From Hyphococcus lacteus (GTDB lineage Bacteria; Pseudomonadota; Alphaproteobacteria; Caulobacterales; Parvularculaceae), in NCBI RefSeq assembly GCF_041058985.1, contig NZ_JBEHZE010000001.1, forward strand, positions 2,604,001 to 2,668,000: a stretch of DNA of 64,000 nt, written 5' to 3'. Both the position numbers and the translations under genes were made by a program. Position 1 is the stretch's first letter. Each line of letters begins with the position of its first letter. Of the stretch, positions 8,148 to 16,390 are shown in pieces. The notes under the pieces are model-generated. The model had not been told where the DNA came from. It did not search any database and saw only the letters and a list, made by a program, of their open reading frames with translations.

Positions 8148-8897
8148 CTATTGCTCTGCTCGTGCAATTACCCGCTGGATCGCCCGATGCAGACGGCGCG
8201 GATATTGGACTTCGAGATAATGCGTCCCGCCGGGAATGATCTCTAGGCTCGCATTTGCCTCAGGGCCCAGAGCTTCCATCAGCGTGTGGGCATTAGATCG
8301 CGGTACCAAAGCGTCAAAATCGCCGTGAAGGACCTCTACAGGCTTTTTCAACGATGGCAGTGCGCCAAGCAAAGGGCCGATTTGCGCACGTCGCCCGGCG
8401 ATCTCTGTCCTAACTCGTTGCCAACGATTAGGCACAAACGGCTCGATCGCGCTTGCGCCACCTATTTGTTCAAGCTTAAGGGCATAATCATGTGGCTCGT
8501 CGATAAGAGCCGCGACCGTCACAACGCCATGGACCTGATCGGGGAAGTCGAGCGCGGCCTTGAGCGCAAGCTCGCCGCCATAGGAGACACCCAGCGTGAT
8601 GATTTTCTTGTCGCCAAATTCGCCACCGGGCAAAAACGGTTTTATCGCTGCCAACTGATCGTCAAAGTCAGGGTAAACATTCACATGGCCTCGCCCAAAA
8701 CCGGGCCGCGACAACACCACCATATCGATGCCCTGTGGTGCAGTACGCAATAGACGGGTGAATAACAGCCGATTGCAAGGCGATCCGGGAAAAACCACCA
8801 CACGCCAGCGACCAGAGGCCGGCAAGTGGAATGCATCCATTTCCAGCGGAGACGACAAAGGTGCAGTGAAGTTAATCTCTCGAAAGCGGCCAAACAT
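8148..8897 (-). CDS. Alpha/beta hydrolase
   Basis: A 249-residue cytoplasmic serine hydrolase with the alpha/beta fold. The nucleophile elbow is GVSYGGE, the acid is probably Asp in HGDFDALVP, and the catalytic His is in PGGTHYLEV. An oxyanion-region motif appears in VVFPGSPCNRLLF near the N-terminus. The substrate cannot be told from sequence. I chose the ATG starting MFGRFREIN; a longer form would begin 13 codons upstream inside the divergent promoter region. The gene lies 79 bp upstream of gatB on the same strand and may share its transcript. It diverges from the desaturase gene, and a lipid-related substrate is possible but unproven. Confidence 0.82.
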   Translation of the reverse strand: MFGRFREINFTAPLSSPLEMDAFHLPASGRWRVVVFPGSPCNRLLFTRLLRTAPQGIDMVVLSRPGFGRGHVNVYPDFDDQLAAIKPFLPGGEFGDKKIITLGVSYGGELALKAALDFPDQVHGVVTVAALIDEPHDYALKLEQIGGASAIEPFVPNRWQRVRTEIAGRRAQIGPLLGALPSLKKPVEVLHGDFDALVPRSNAHTLMEALGPEANASLEIIPGGTHYLEVQYPRRLHRAIQRVIARAEQ

Positions 8898-9012
8898 ATG
8901 GTATTTTCTCACAACTAAAGTGCAAAATTGTTTCAAAGAAATTATATGCTACATTTACGCACTCAGTGGGGAGTGGGTCAAAGTATTAAGCCGAACCAAC
9001 GGGACGAAAAGC

Positions 9013-9888
9013 GTGTCTACTGAGTCTGTACAATCTTTGCGAGATCTCAAAATCATCGCGCGCGATGAAACACGGGGCTTTCAGTGGCCAACCTTGTTTT
9101 TTTCGCTGTTCGTCATTTCAATGACCTTAGCTTCGACCTCAATCGCCGTTGCCGGATATATCCCGCTCTGGCTCGGCATGATCATCAATGCGTTTTTCAT
9201 GACCCAGGGCTATACGGCGGTGCATGAATGTGCCCATCGCAGCATGAACGGAAAGCACACCAAGCTACGATGGATTAATGATGTCTTTGGAGTCGCTGGG
9301 TTTTCGTTCACCCTGCACTCATTCACCGTGCATTGTCATGTGCACCGGCTGCATCATGCACACACAAACGATCCGTTTCGCGATACCGACGCATGGGTTT
9401 CAGACGCACCAAACCTACTCTCTGCAATCCTGCGGTCATTCGCATTCTATTTCTATACAAACTATCATATTTTCAAAATCTATCCGTTGGTGCAGGATAA
9501 AAAAAACTTTGTTATGCGCGCAGTTCTTGAAACAGCCGTCCCGATTGCGCTAGCCATCTTCTTCGCCTCTATCGGTTATTGGCGTGAAGTGCTGTTGCTT
9601 TGGGTAATCCCTGCGCTCACAGCCTTTGCGGGCGTAAGCTTTTTTGTGGATTGGCTACCCCATCACGTCAAAGACAAATCCGACTTGATGCAATCAACGG
9701 CAATCCGCGTTCCAGCCAAAGGGTTACGCGGCAAGGTGTTTTCGTGGCTGTATAACTTCCACAATTTCCACCTTATTCATCACCTCGTCCCGAGCGTACC
9801 GTGGTACGCGCAGGAGAGGACTTTTGCTAAAGCAGAAAAATTTTTGAACGAAAATGGTGCCCGGATCAAATATTCAAAATCCGCTTAA
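9013..9888 (+). CDS. Membrane fatty acid desaturase family protein (GTG start)
   Basis: Integral membrane di-iron desaturase/hydroxylase of 291 residues. The three His boxes are clear: HECAHR, HCHVHRLHHAH and, near the C-terminus, HNFHLIHH. Hydrophobic segments flank them (about residues 25-70, 135-150 and 170-220). Such enzymes introduce double bonds into acyl chains, or hydroxylate or desaturate carotenoids and sphingolipids; the substrate is not resolvable. The reading frame is open far upstream across the divergent hydrolase gene. I start at GTG with GGGACG upstream, just before the conserved part begins. Its stop codon overlaps that of gatA, which converges on it. Confidence 0.85.
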   Translation: MSTESVQSLRDLKIIARDETRGFQWPTLFFSLFVISMTLASTSIAVAGYIPLWLGMIINAFFMTQGYTAVHECAHRSMNGKHTKLRWINDVFGVAGFSFTLHSFTVHCHVHRLHHAHTNDPFRDTDAWVSDAPNLLSAILRSFAFYFYTNYHIFKIYPLVQDKKNFVMRAVLETAVPIALAIFFASIGYWREVLLLWVIPALTAFAGVSFFVDWLPHHVKDKSDLMQSTAIRVPAKGLRGKVFSWLYNFHNFHLIHHLVPSVPWYAQERTFAKAEKFLNENGARIKYSKSA

Positions 9889-11363
9889 GCCCACCATTCA
9901 TTCGGACGGCGCGTGACGTTCGCGGCTTGCTCAAGCGCATACATACCCTTGAACATCGTTTCTTCGTCGAATGGGCGCGCAAGCAATTGTAGCCCCAGCG
10001 GCAGCCCATTGGCGTCAAAACCGGCTGGCACGGACGCGCCGGGAATTCCCGAAAGATTACCCGTTACAGTGAACACATCGTTGAGATACATCTGAATAGG
10101 ATCATTTGATTTTTCACCTAAACCAAATGCCGCCGATGGCGCTGAAGGCGTCAGGATCAAATCGACCTTGCTGAAGGCACCGGTAAATTCATCAAAGATC
10201 TTTTTCCGGACCTTTTGCGCACGAAGATAATATGCGTCGTAATAACCTGCGGACAAAACATACGTCCCAATTAAAATTCGGCGTTTTACTTCGTCGCCGA
10301 AACCCTCCGCACGGGTATTTTCATACATCGATAAAATGTCATCGTATTTATCGGCGCGATGACCAAACTTTACGCCATCATAGCGCGCAAGATTCGACGA
10401 TGCTTCCGCCGGTGCCACAATGTAATAAACCGGCAACGCATATTTCGTCAGCGGCAATGAAATATCGACAATTTCACAACCAGCGTCTTTCATCCACGCA
10501 ATTCCATCAGCCCAGAGCTTTTCAATTTCGGCGGGCATTCCGTCAAGCCGGTATTCTTTTGGGACACCGATCTTTAGGCCCTTAACCGATTGACCGAGGG
10601 ATGCCTCGTAGTCAGGCACCGGACGATCTACGGATGTAGAATCTTTGGGGTCATAACCCGACATTGATTTAAGCATGATCGCCGCGTCGCGAACATCTTG
10701 GGTAATTGGCCCTGCCTGATCCAGCGAGGAGGCAAACGCCGCAACGCCCCACCGCGATACACGACCATAGGTTGGCTTTACACCAACCGTAGACGTCAGT
10801 GATGCCGGTTGGCGAATTGAACCACCGGTATCGGTCGCCGTTGCCGCCGCACAAAGCCGCGCGGCGACCGCAGTCGATGATCCCCCAGAAGACCCGCCGG
10901 GCGTTAGCGGCGTATCATCACCTTCGCGACGCCAAGGATTAATGACATTGCCGTAAAAGCTAGTTTCATTCGATGAACCCATGGCAAACTCATCCATATT
11001 GAGCTTGCCAAGCATGACGCCGCCATCGCGCCAAAGCTGGCTCGTGATGGTTGATTCATAGCGGGGCGTAAAACCATCAAGGATGTGCGACGCTGCGGTC
11101 GTTAAGGTCCCCTCGGTACAAAACAGGTCTTTAATCCCAAGCGGCACACCTTCGATCGGGCCGCCCTCGCCTTTGGAAAGCTTCTCGTCGGAGGCTTTGG
11201 CCATCTCTCGCGCTTTGTCACCAGTGACGGTGATAAAAGAATTGAGCGCTTTGGCCGCTTCCATTCGATCAAGATAAGCGTCGGTCGCCTCTAGCGAAGT
11301 GACAGTTTTCGTTTTCAGCGCATCACGTAGCTGTGCGAGCGTCAGGTCAGCAATTTTCGTCAT
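9885..11363 (-). CDS. gatA: Glutamyl-tRNA(Gln) amidotransferase subunit A
   Basis: Amidase-signature subunit of GatCAB; it releases ammonia from glutamine for transamidation of the mischarged tRNA. The 492-residue protein shows the Ser-cisSer-Lys catalytic set: Lys in LGIKDLFCTEG, the glycine/serine-rich TPGGSSGGSS and DTGGSIRQPASL. The C-terminal GNLSGIPGASVPAGF is also typical. The start codon overlaps the gatC stop by one base (TAATG), showing translational coupling. The 3' end overlaps the convergent desaturase gene by 4 bp. All family residues appear intact. Confidence 0.97.
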   Translation of the reverse strand: MTKIADLTLAQLRDALKTKTVTSLEATDAYLDRMEAAKALNSFITVTGDKAREMAKASDEKLSKGEGGPIEGVPLGIKDLFCTEGTLTTAASHILDGFTPRYESTITSQLWRDGGVMLGKLNMDEFAMGSSNETSFYGNVINPWRREGDDTPLTPGGSSGGSSTAVAARLCAAATATDTGGSIRQPASLTSTVGVKPTYGRVSRWGVAAFASSLDQAGPITQDVRDAAIMLKSMSGYDPKDSTSVDRPVPDYEASLGQSVKGLKIGVPKEYRLDGMPAEIEKLWADGIAWMKDAGCEIVDISLPLTKYALPVYYIVAPAEASSNLARYDGVKFGHRADKYDDILSMYENTRAEGFGDEVKRRILIGTYVLSAGYYDAYYLRAQKVRKKIFDEFTGAFSKVDLILTPSAPSAAFGLGEKSNDPIQMYLNDVFTVTGNLSGIPGASVPAGFDANGLPLGLQLLARPFDEETMFKGMYALEQAANVTRRPNEWWA

Positions 11364-11662
11364 TATTCAACAACCTTCGGCACGACGAAGAAATGGTCTT
11401 CGGTTTTTGGTGCATTCGCGACGACGTTATCTGGCTGCCCACCGCCCGTCGGCCCGTCTTGAAGCACATCTTCGCGGAATGGCATTGCCATATCGACAGC
11501 CGAAGCCATTGCCTCAACGCCCTCAATATCGACTTCATTCAATTGCTCAATCCAGCCGAGAATGCCGGAAATCTCTTTTGCAAGCGGCTCTAGGCGCTCT
11601 TCGGGCTCCGCAATTCGCGCTAGACGCGCAACCTTGCGCACAGTGTCTTTATCAACTGACAT
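11363..11662 (-). CDS. gatC: Glutamyl-tRNA(Gln) amidotransferase subunit C
   Basis: Small helical subunit (99 residues) that wraps around GatA and stabilises GatCAB. It begins MSVDKDTVRKVARLARI, the standard GatC helix, and ends with the usual REDVLQDGP and a C-terminal FFVVPKVVE strand. GAGAG precedes the ATG. It forms an operon with gatA through a one-base overlap. The gene upstream on the same strand is the HExxH protein gene, 91 bp away, possibly on the same transcript. Confidence 0.96.
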   Translation of the reverse strand: MSVDKDTVRKVARLARIAEPEERLEPLAKEISGILGWIEQLNEVDIEGVEAMASAVDMAMPFREDVLQDGPTGGGQPDNVVANAPKTEDHFFVVPKVVE

Positions 11663-11753
11663 GAGGCTCTCTTATTTTTTCGCAGTAGCGTTGTTGACTA
11701 TCAATGCCCCGCGCCGCTGGCAAGCATTCTGGCGCGCAGACCTTGGTAAATAC

Positions 11754-13091
11754 TTATCGTGCCACCGCTGACGCTTCGTCAAAAAGCTCATTGATCGCTC
11801 GCTCTGGGTCCGCAAATGGCGTTCGCGCAAACCGTCTAAGCATACGGGCAAAGGCCGGGCTATCGGTACGTTCGGCCACCAACGCGAAATACATCTCGTC
11901 GTTGTAACCCTTTCCGCCACCCTCAGCGCGTCCAATAAACGCGCGCCAAAACTCGCCAGTGGAGGACTTGTCGGCAAGGCTTACGGCCTGTGCAATGACT
12001 TGCCCACAAGCATATAGCGCTCGAAAATCGCTGCGTTTTTCCGCGCTGCTAATGGGGCCGTAATAAAGCCGCTCAGCACATTCTTTGCGGGCACGGGCCT
12101 CGTCTTCATGAAAGTCAGCGCCATCCCAAAGGCCGGTCGTTACCAGAATCTCTGCCGTGATAGCGTCCGCCGCCCCTTCATGTATCCACCCCGGCACACC
12201 GCCAGCCGACGGACGTGCAGCCGCCTGCCACAAATGCACGGCCTCGTGGACCGTAGAATGAACAAAGACCTTGCGTCCCTTGTGGCTGGGATGCGCCCAT
12301 CCCTGACCTTCAAGGGTGATTTGAAACTGACCAGGAAGTGCATCACCTGCATAGCTAAGCCGTCCGGGGTCATCACCAAGCCGAACCGTCAGGAACAGAT
12401 TAGGTTTATGATCTGGGCCATAACCAAAAATATCCGAAAGCACATCAAAACTGCGCGGCACCACCGCATTAAATTCTTGCGCTATCCATGCGGGCGTTTC
12501 CGGGTCAATTAGCGCAATCACCTGTTCGGTTTCGATCGGTTTAATTGGCCCCATATAAACAAAGGCCGGATGATTGATCGGGGATTGCCACGAACGAAAT
12601 TCAGAGGCGGGCTCACCGAAACTGAAAACTGCGTTCTCAGACAGGGGTGAAAAATTGAACCGCGCCTCAGCGCGTTTTCCATTTTGGTCAACCGGCCAGA
12701 AATGCCCCGTAAAGACCAGCACGCCTGCATGCCCATACTGTACGACAGGTTGGTAATCTTTGCTCAAGCGATTTACGTCCGGTACAGCATTGATCTCCGC
12801 GTGGGAGAATTTCCGCCGGTCGTCTCTGCGAATTTCATTACTTCGTGTGAACGTGAAATCGTCGTTTTCAAGTTTCCATTGACGCGCGCGGTAATCATTC
12901 GGCAGTTTGTTGAACACGAGCGCGCTTTGCGGTTGGTCCCAATCATAGCTTATCGCTAAAGACCCGTCGGCATTTTGGGCAAATGTTACACGCACCGGCG
13001 ATGTCGGTGCGGGGCGCGAATAGACATATGCGGTGCCCCCCAACAGAGCCGCAATCACTACCCCAAGCACAATCAGGCGTTGCCCGCTCAT
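11754..13091 (-). CDS. Membrane-anchored gluzincin-like protein, family unknown
   Basis: A 445-residue protein with an N-terminal signal anchor (VLGVVIAALLGGTAYVYS), so the bulk lies in the periplasm. At about residue 273 it has HEAVH inside HSTVHEAVHLWQ, an HExxH zinc site. About 20 residues later comes WIHEGAADAIT, whose Glu would be the third ligand as in gluzincins (M1 and M61 use a similar WxxEGxA block). The N-terminal half is probably a beta-sandwich. A protease is the natural inference, but I recognise no named family. I chose the ATG at the anchor; an earlier ATG would place the start against ruvX, which diverges. It lies upstream of gatCA. Confidence 0.75.
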   Translation of the reverse strand: MSGQRLIVLGVVIAALLGGTAYVYSRPAPTSPVRVTFAQNADGSLAISYDWDQPQSALVFNKLPNDYRARQWKLENDDFTFTRSNEIRRDDRRKFSHAEINAVPDVNRLSKDYQPVVQYGHAGVLVFTGHFWPVDQNGKRAEARFNFSPLSENAVFSFGEPASEFRSWQSPINHPAFVYMGPIKPIETEQVIALIDPETPAWIAQEFNAVVPRSFDVLSDIFGYGPDHKPNLFLTVRLGDDPGRLSYAGDALPGQFQITLEGQGWAHPSHKGRKVFVHSTVHEAVHLWQAAARPSAGGVPGWIHEGAADAITAEILVTTGLWDGADFHEDEARARKECAERLYYGPISSAEKRSDFRALYACGQVIAQAVSLADKSSTGEFWRAFIGRAEGGGKGYNDEMYFALVAERTDSPAFARMLRRFARTPFADPERAINELFDEASAVAR

Positions 13092-13160
13092 TCGTTCTTT
13101 GCCTTTTGCCGTTCTAACCCCTAAGTCGCGAGGTTTGACGAAGAGTGATAACATTCAGCC

Positions 13161-13628
13161 ATGACAGATCAATTAGAACAACAGGCAGCCGTTTTTGGCC
13201 CCAAAGGTGCCCTTATGGGGCTAGACCTTGGCGAGAAAACCATCGGCATTGCCGTCTGTGACCCCTCGCGTATGGTCGCGACCCCCGTTGAAACGATTCG
13301 CAGACGGAAATTCACCATTGATGCTGGCCGCCTTGGCGCGCTTGCGACCGAGCGAAAAGTCGTCGGATATATTTTGGGATTGCCCCTTAATATGGATGGG
13401 TCTGAGGGTCCCCGCGCCCAATCTACGCGGGCTTTCGCAAGAAATCTCGCAAACGCACAATCTCTACCCGTGGCATTCTGGGATGAGCGTATGTCCACCA
13501 TGGCCATGGAGCGAGAGTTGATCGCACTGGACACCAGCCGCGCAAAACGTGCGGAAAAGATCGACGAAATGGCAGCAACCTTTATACTCCAAGGTGCAAT
13601 TGACCGGCTGAGGGGCTTTTTTCCATGA
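13161..13628 (+). CDS. ruvX: Holliday-junction resolvase-like RuvX (YqgF)
   Basis: RNase H-fold nuclease of 155 residues implicated in pre-16S rRNA 5' processing and sometimes in junction resolution. Motifs are GLDLGEKTIGIAVCD (first catalytic Asp), VVGYILGLPLNMDGSEGP, and DERMSTMAMER with the second acidic site, followed by the helical C-terminus DEMAATFILQGAIDR. In many bacteria the second motif reads DERLST. No strong ribosome-binding site is seen. The stop overlaps the next start by ATGA, so it is coupled to the downstream membrane-protein gene. It diverges from the HExxH protein gene. Confidence 0.93.
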   Translation: MTDQLEQQAAVFGPKGALMGLDLGEKTIGIAVCDPSRMVATPVETIRRRKFTIDAGRLGALATERKVVGYILGLPLNMDGSEGPRAQSTRAFARNLANAQSLPVAFWDERMSTMAMERELIALDTSRAKRAEKIDEMAATFILQGAIDRLRGFFP

Positions 13629-13999
13629 AACCACTAGTGCTTCGTCATATCATCATTGGCCTGTTACTGGTCACCGGCATCTTTCATCTATTGGTCGCCA
13701 TGGTGAATGCCGCACCCGGCATGGGCACAGGTCTCGCCGTTTTTGGCGTGATTTATTTCTTGCTGAGTTTTTATGTACGCCGCGACGTTCACGCAAAGGC
13801 CATTACGAAGAAGAACAAACACCCAGGGAAATACGCAATCATGTTGGCAATGGCAGCGTGCGCACTTGGGATAACCCTTGGCGGTTATAGCTATATCCAG
13901 AACGGCGGCCCGTTGGCGCTACCTATGATGTTCGCCATTGATGTTGTCATCATAATTGCGGGCGCGATGTGGTTATTGAAGACACAAGTCAAAACCTGA
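13625..13999 (+). CDS. Small polytopic membrane protein, unknown
   Basis: A 124-residue inner-membrane protein with four predicted transmembrane segments, roughly residues 8-28, 33-50, 72-90 and 96-118, and a basic cytoplasmic loop (RRDVHAKAITKKNKHPGK) between the second and third. I do not recognise a family. It overlaps ruvX by 4 bp (ATGA) and precedes pyrB by about 50 bp, so it belongs to a ruvX-led operon. Its conservation in that position in relatives would be informative; here only the hydropathy supports the call. Confidence 0.7.
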   Translation: MKPLVLRHIIIGLLLVTGIFHLLVAMVNAAPGMGTGLAVFGVIYFLLSFYVRRDVHAKAITKKNKHPGKYAIMLAMAACALGITLGGYSYIQNGGPLALPMMFAIDVVIIIAGAMWLLKTQVKT

Positions 14000-14048
14000 A
14001 ATTTGGTCATTGCCGACTCGGTATTCAGTCACTAAAGCTCGGGATTTA

Positions 14049-15008
14049 ATGACAATGAGTGAACGCCCATCCCCGCCCACTAGCGGATTTTCCGCACGCC
14101 GCTTGATCTCTATCGAAGATCTGAGCGACGACGAAATCCATTATGTTCTCAATCTGGCTGAATATTACGCTGGCTACCTTAAGCGCGCAGCGCCTGCGCC
14201 GCGACGGCTGGCAGGCAAAACCCAGATCAATCTCTTTTTCGAGGACTCAACCCGGACCAATCTTTCCTTTGACCTTGCGGGCAAAAAACTTGGCGCAGAT
14301 GTCATCAATGTGCCGGTCTCTGCATCATCTGTGCATAAAGGCGAAACATTGGTTGATACCGCGCAGACCCTTAGCGCCATGGGCGCGCATGTAATGATCG
14401 TTCGCGCAAAAGAAGAGGGCCTTCACCAGACGCTCGATCAAACACTCGATTGCCCGGTCGTGAATGGCGGCGCTGGCAAACTCGAACACCCAACCCAAGC
14501 GCTTTTGGATGCGGCAACCATACGATCAGAGTTCGGATCGTTGAAAGGGCTTACAATCGCCATCTGCGGCGACATCAAACATTCGCGCGTTGCCGGATCG
14601 GACGCACGACTTTTCCGGCGTCTTGGCGCAGAAGTGCGTTTTGTTGGACCAGAAAACCTAATGCCCGCAGACGATCAGTTCACAGATATTAAACGTTTCT
14701 CTAACCTCAAAGACGGACTTGACGGCGTCGATGTTGTGATGGGATTGCGAATGCAGTTTGAACGCATGGAGGGCGACGGACGCGCCCTCGCCCAAGGCTT
14801 CTTCGATGAATTCGGCCTTACCCACAAAACAATGCAATGTGCGAAAGACTCTGCCCGGGTCATGCATCCTGGGCCAATGAACCGTGGGGTAGAAATCGAC
14901 GGCGAACTCGCTGATGATCCTGAGCGTTCGCTAATCTTGCGACAGGTGTTTTACGGGGTCGCAACACGAATGGCCTGTCTGGATGCGTTGATCACCAAGG
15001 GGCTGTGA
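14049..15008 (+). CDS. pyrB: Aspartate carbamoyltransferase, catalytic subunit
   Basis: Cytoplasmic enzyme condensing carbamoyl phosphate with aspartate in pyrimidine synthesis. The 319-residue protein has FEDSTRTNLSF (carbamoyl-phosphate loop), the mobile SSVHKGETLVDTA, GGAGKLEHPTQALLD, GLRMQFER in the aspartate domain and MHPGPMNRGVEI. I chose ATG at MTMSERPS; CGGGA lies upstream, and another ATG two codons later is possible. No regulatory subunit gene is nearby. The usual next gene in many relatives, dihydroorotase (pyrC), is missing: plsY follows directly with a one- or four-base overlap. Confidence 0.95.
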   Translation: MTMSERPSPPTSGFSARRLISIEDLSDDEIHYVLNLAEYYAGYLKRAAPAPRRLAGKTQINLFFEDSTRTNLSFDLAGKKLGADVINVPVSASSVHKGETLVDTAQTLSAMGAHVMIVRAKEEGLHQTLDQTLDCPVVNGGAGKLEHPTQALLDAATIRSEFGSLKGLTIAICGDIKHSRVAGSDARLFRRLGAEVRFVGPENLMPADDQFTDIKRFSNLKDGLDGVDVVMGLRMQFERMEGDGRALAQGFFDEFGLTHKTMQCAKDSARVMHPGPMNRGVEIDGELADDPERSLILRQVFYGVATRMACLDALITKGL

Positions 15009-15598
15009 TGGATATCATCTTACCGGCAATTATCGGCTATCTCCTTGGTGCTATTCCGTTCGGGCTCGTCATTACAAAAATGGCTGGGCTGGGGGACATC
15101 CGCGCTGTTGGCTCCGGCAATATCGGTGCAACAAATGTTCTGCGTACAGGCCGCAAGGATCTGGCCCTGGCCACCTTGTTGCTTGATGGTGGTAAAGGGG
15201 CAATAGCAGTCTTCATTGCCGTCACACTCGGGTGGCGACCAGAAATCGCGGGCGCTGCGGCGTTTCTCGGCCATTGCTTCCCGGTCTGGCTAAAATTCAA
15301 AGGTGGCAAGGGGGTTGCCACATTCATGGGGACGCTTTTTGCGCTTCATTTCATCGCCGGAATATTTGCCGGCGCGATCTGGCTCAGTGTTGCGTTTATC
15401 TTGCGCTACTCGTCCTTGTCCGCATTAATCGCCGCCGCTGCAACACCGTTTGTGCTTTTTGCGCTCGGGCAACCCGGCTCCGCAGTTGCTGCATTATTTA
15501 TGACGATCCTGATTTTTATTCGACACAAAGCCAATATTGCGCGTTTGCTTAGTGGTTCAGAACCAAAAATCGGCACAAAGAAAACAGCTACGATCTAA
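15008..15598 (+). CDS. plsY: Glycerol-3-phosphate acyltransferase PlsY
   Basis: Inner-membrane enzyme transferring the acyl group from acyl-phosphate to glycerol-3-phosphate, the first step of phospholipid synthesis. The 196-residue protein has the three PlsY motifs: SGNIGATNVLRTGRKD, a GHCFPVWLKFKGGKGVAT block and the C-terminal IRHKANIARLLSGSEPKIG. Several transmembrane helices are evident. It starts either at ATG (TGATG overlap with pyrB) or at GTG one codon earlier; both imply translational coupling. The 3' end lies 5 bp from the convergent DUF4328 gene. Confidence 0.96.
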   Translation: MDIILPAIIGYLLGAIPFGLVITKMAGLGDIRAVGSGNIGATNVLRTGRKDLALATLLLDGGKGAIAVFIAVTLGWRPEIAGAAAFLGHCFPVWLKFKGGKGVATFMGTLFALHFIAGIFAGAIWLSVAFILRYSSLSALIAAAATPFVLFALGQPGSAVAALFMTILIFIRHKANIARLLSGSEPKIGTKKTATI

Positions 15599-15603
15599 AC
15601 GAC

Positions 15604-16317
15604 TCAATCAGGCGATACCGATGAACTCAGAATGTTTGCTTCCTGTGCCCGCTTGATCTGTGCTGAAAACCGCAACACGAGAATTGCACCGATAATAGCA
15701 ATAAGCGCGGAACCGATATCGATCATCAACGAGTCAAGATAACGCTCTACATTGGTCATCTCTTCGCCTAAGGCTCCGGAACTCAGCAGCATTTGCCAAG
15801 ACACTTTGTCGAGCAGGCTTCCTAAGAGCCAGAAACCCCACCACCATCCGATAATTGCTGGTACCGTGACATTTGCATTGGCCGGATCATGTGATCCGCG
15901 CCAAATTTCACGAACCGCAACAAGCGGTTTCCAAAGACTTAAAAACGGAACAAAAAAATATCCAATCGTCCAAAAAGGACTGATGTGTAAATCCGCGGCT
16001 TCAACAATCTTTAGATTATTCATGGCCCGATAGTAAAACCGGCAATAAGCAACAATGCACGCAAAATAGATAATTACGTATAAGCCTCCTAATATCGCTT
16101 GATGCAAATCAATGAATTCCGCTTCGGACATCGAATAGACCGCTCCATCATTGACAGCTTTGATCCAGGAAAATGCATACGCGTTTGAAACGGCCAATAA
16201 AATATCGCCAATGATTGATGCAACGAACGCATATCTTAAGAATACCCAGAGCTTCCCGAAAGGGCGCGGACGGTCTTGCATTTCTTGTTCGACTACGGGA
16301 TCATTTGTCACGGTCAT
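15604..16317 (-). CDS. DUF4328 domain membrane protein
   Basis: A 237-residue polytopic protein fitting DUF4328. There is a basic/Pro start (RPRPFGKLW), a helix at about residues 25-48, another near 75-95 (GGLYVIIYFACIVAYCRFYYRA), the conserved SPFWTIGYFFVPFLSLWKPL segment and two C-terminal helices. The middle pattern of Trp, Pro and Lys is typical. Function is unknown. The start has no strong ribosome-binding site. It diverges from dprA across a short AT-rich region and converges with plsY. Confidence 0.8.
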   Translation of the reverse strand: MTVTNDPVVEQEMQDRPRPFGKLWVFLRYAFVASIIGDILLAVSNAYAFSWIKAVNDGAVYSMSEAEFIDLHQAILGGLYVIIYFACIVAYCRFYYRAMNNLKIVEAADLHISPFWTIGYFFVPFLSLWKPLVAVREIWRGSHDPANANVTVPAIIGWWWGFWLLGSLLDKVSWQMLLSSGALGEEMTNVERYLDSLMIDIGSALIAIIGAILVLRFSAQIKRAQEANILSSSVSPD

Positions 16318-16390
16318 TATTGTTCAATGCTGCAATATTTGATCTGGTTTAAGTATTGTTATTGTAATTGAAAATAATCACAAGATATTT

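Noticed and set aside
8728..9012. N-terminal extension of the desaturase frame
   Set aside because: It overlaps the divergent hydrolase gene and its promoter; similarity to desaturases begins after 9013.
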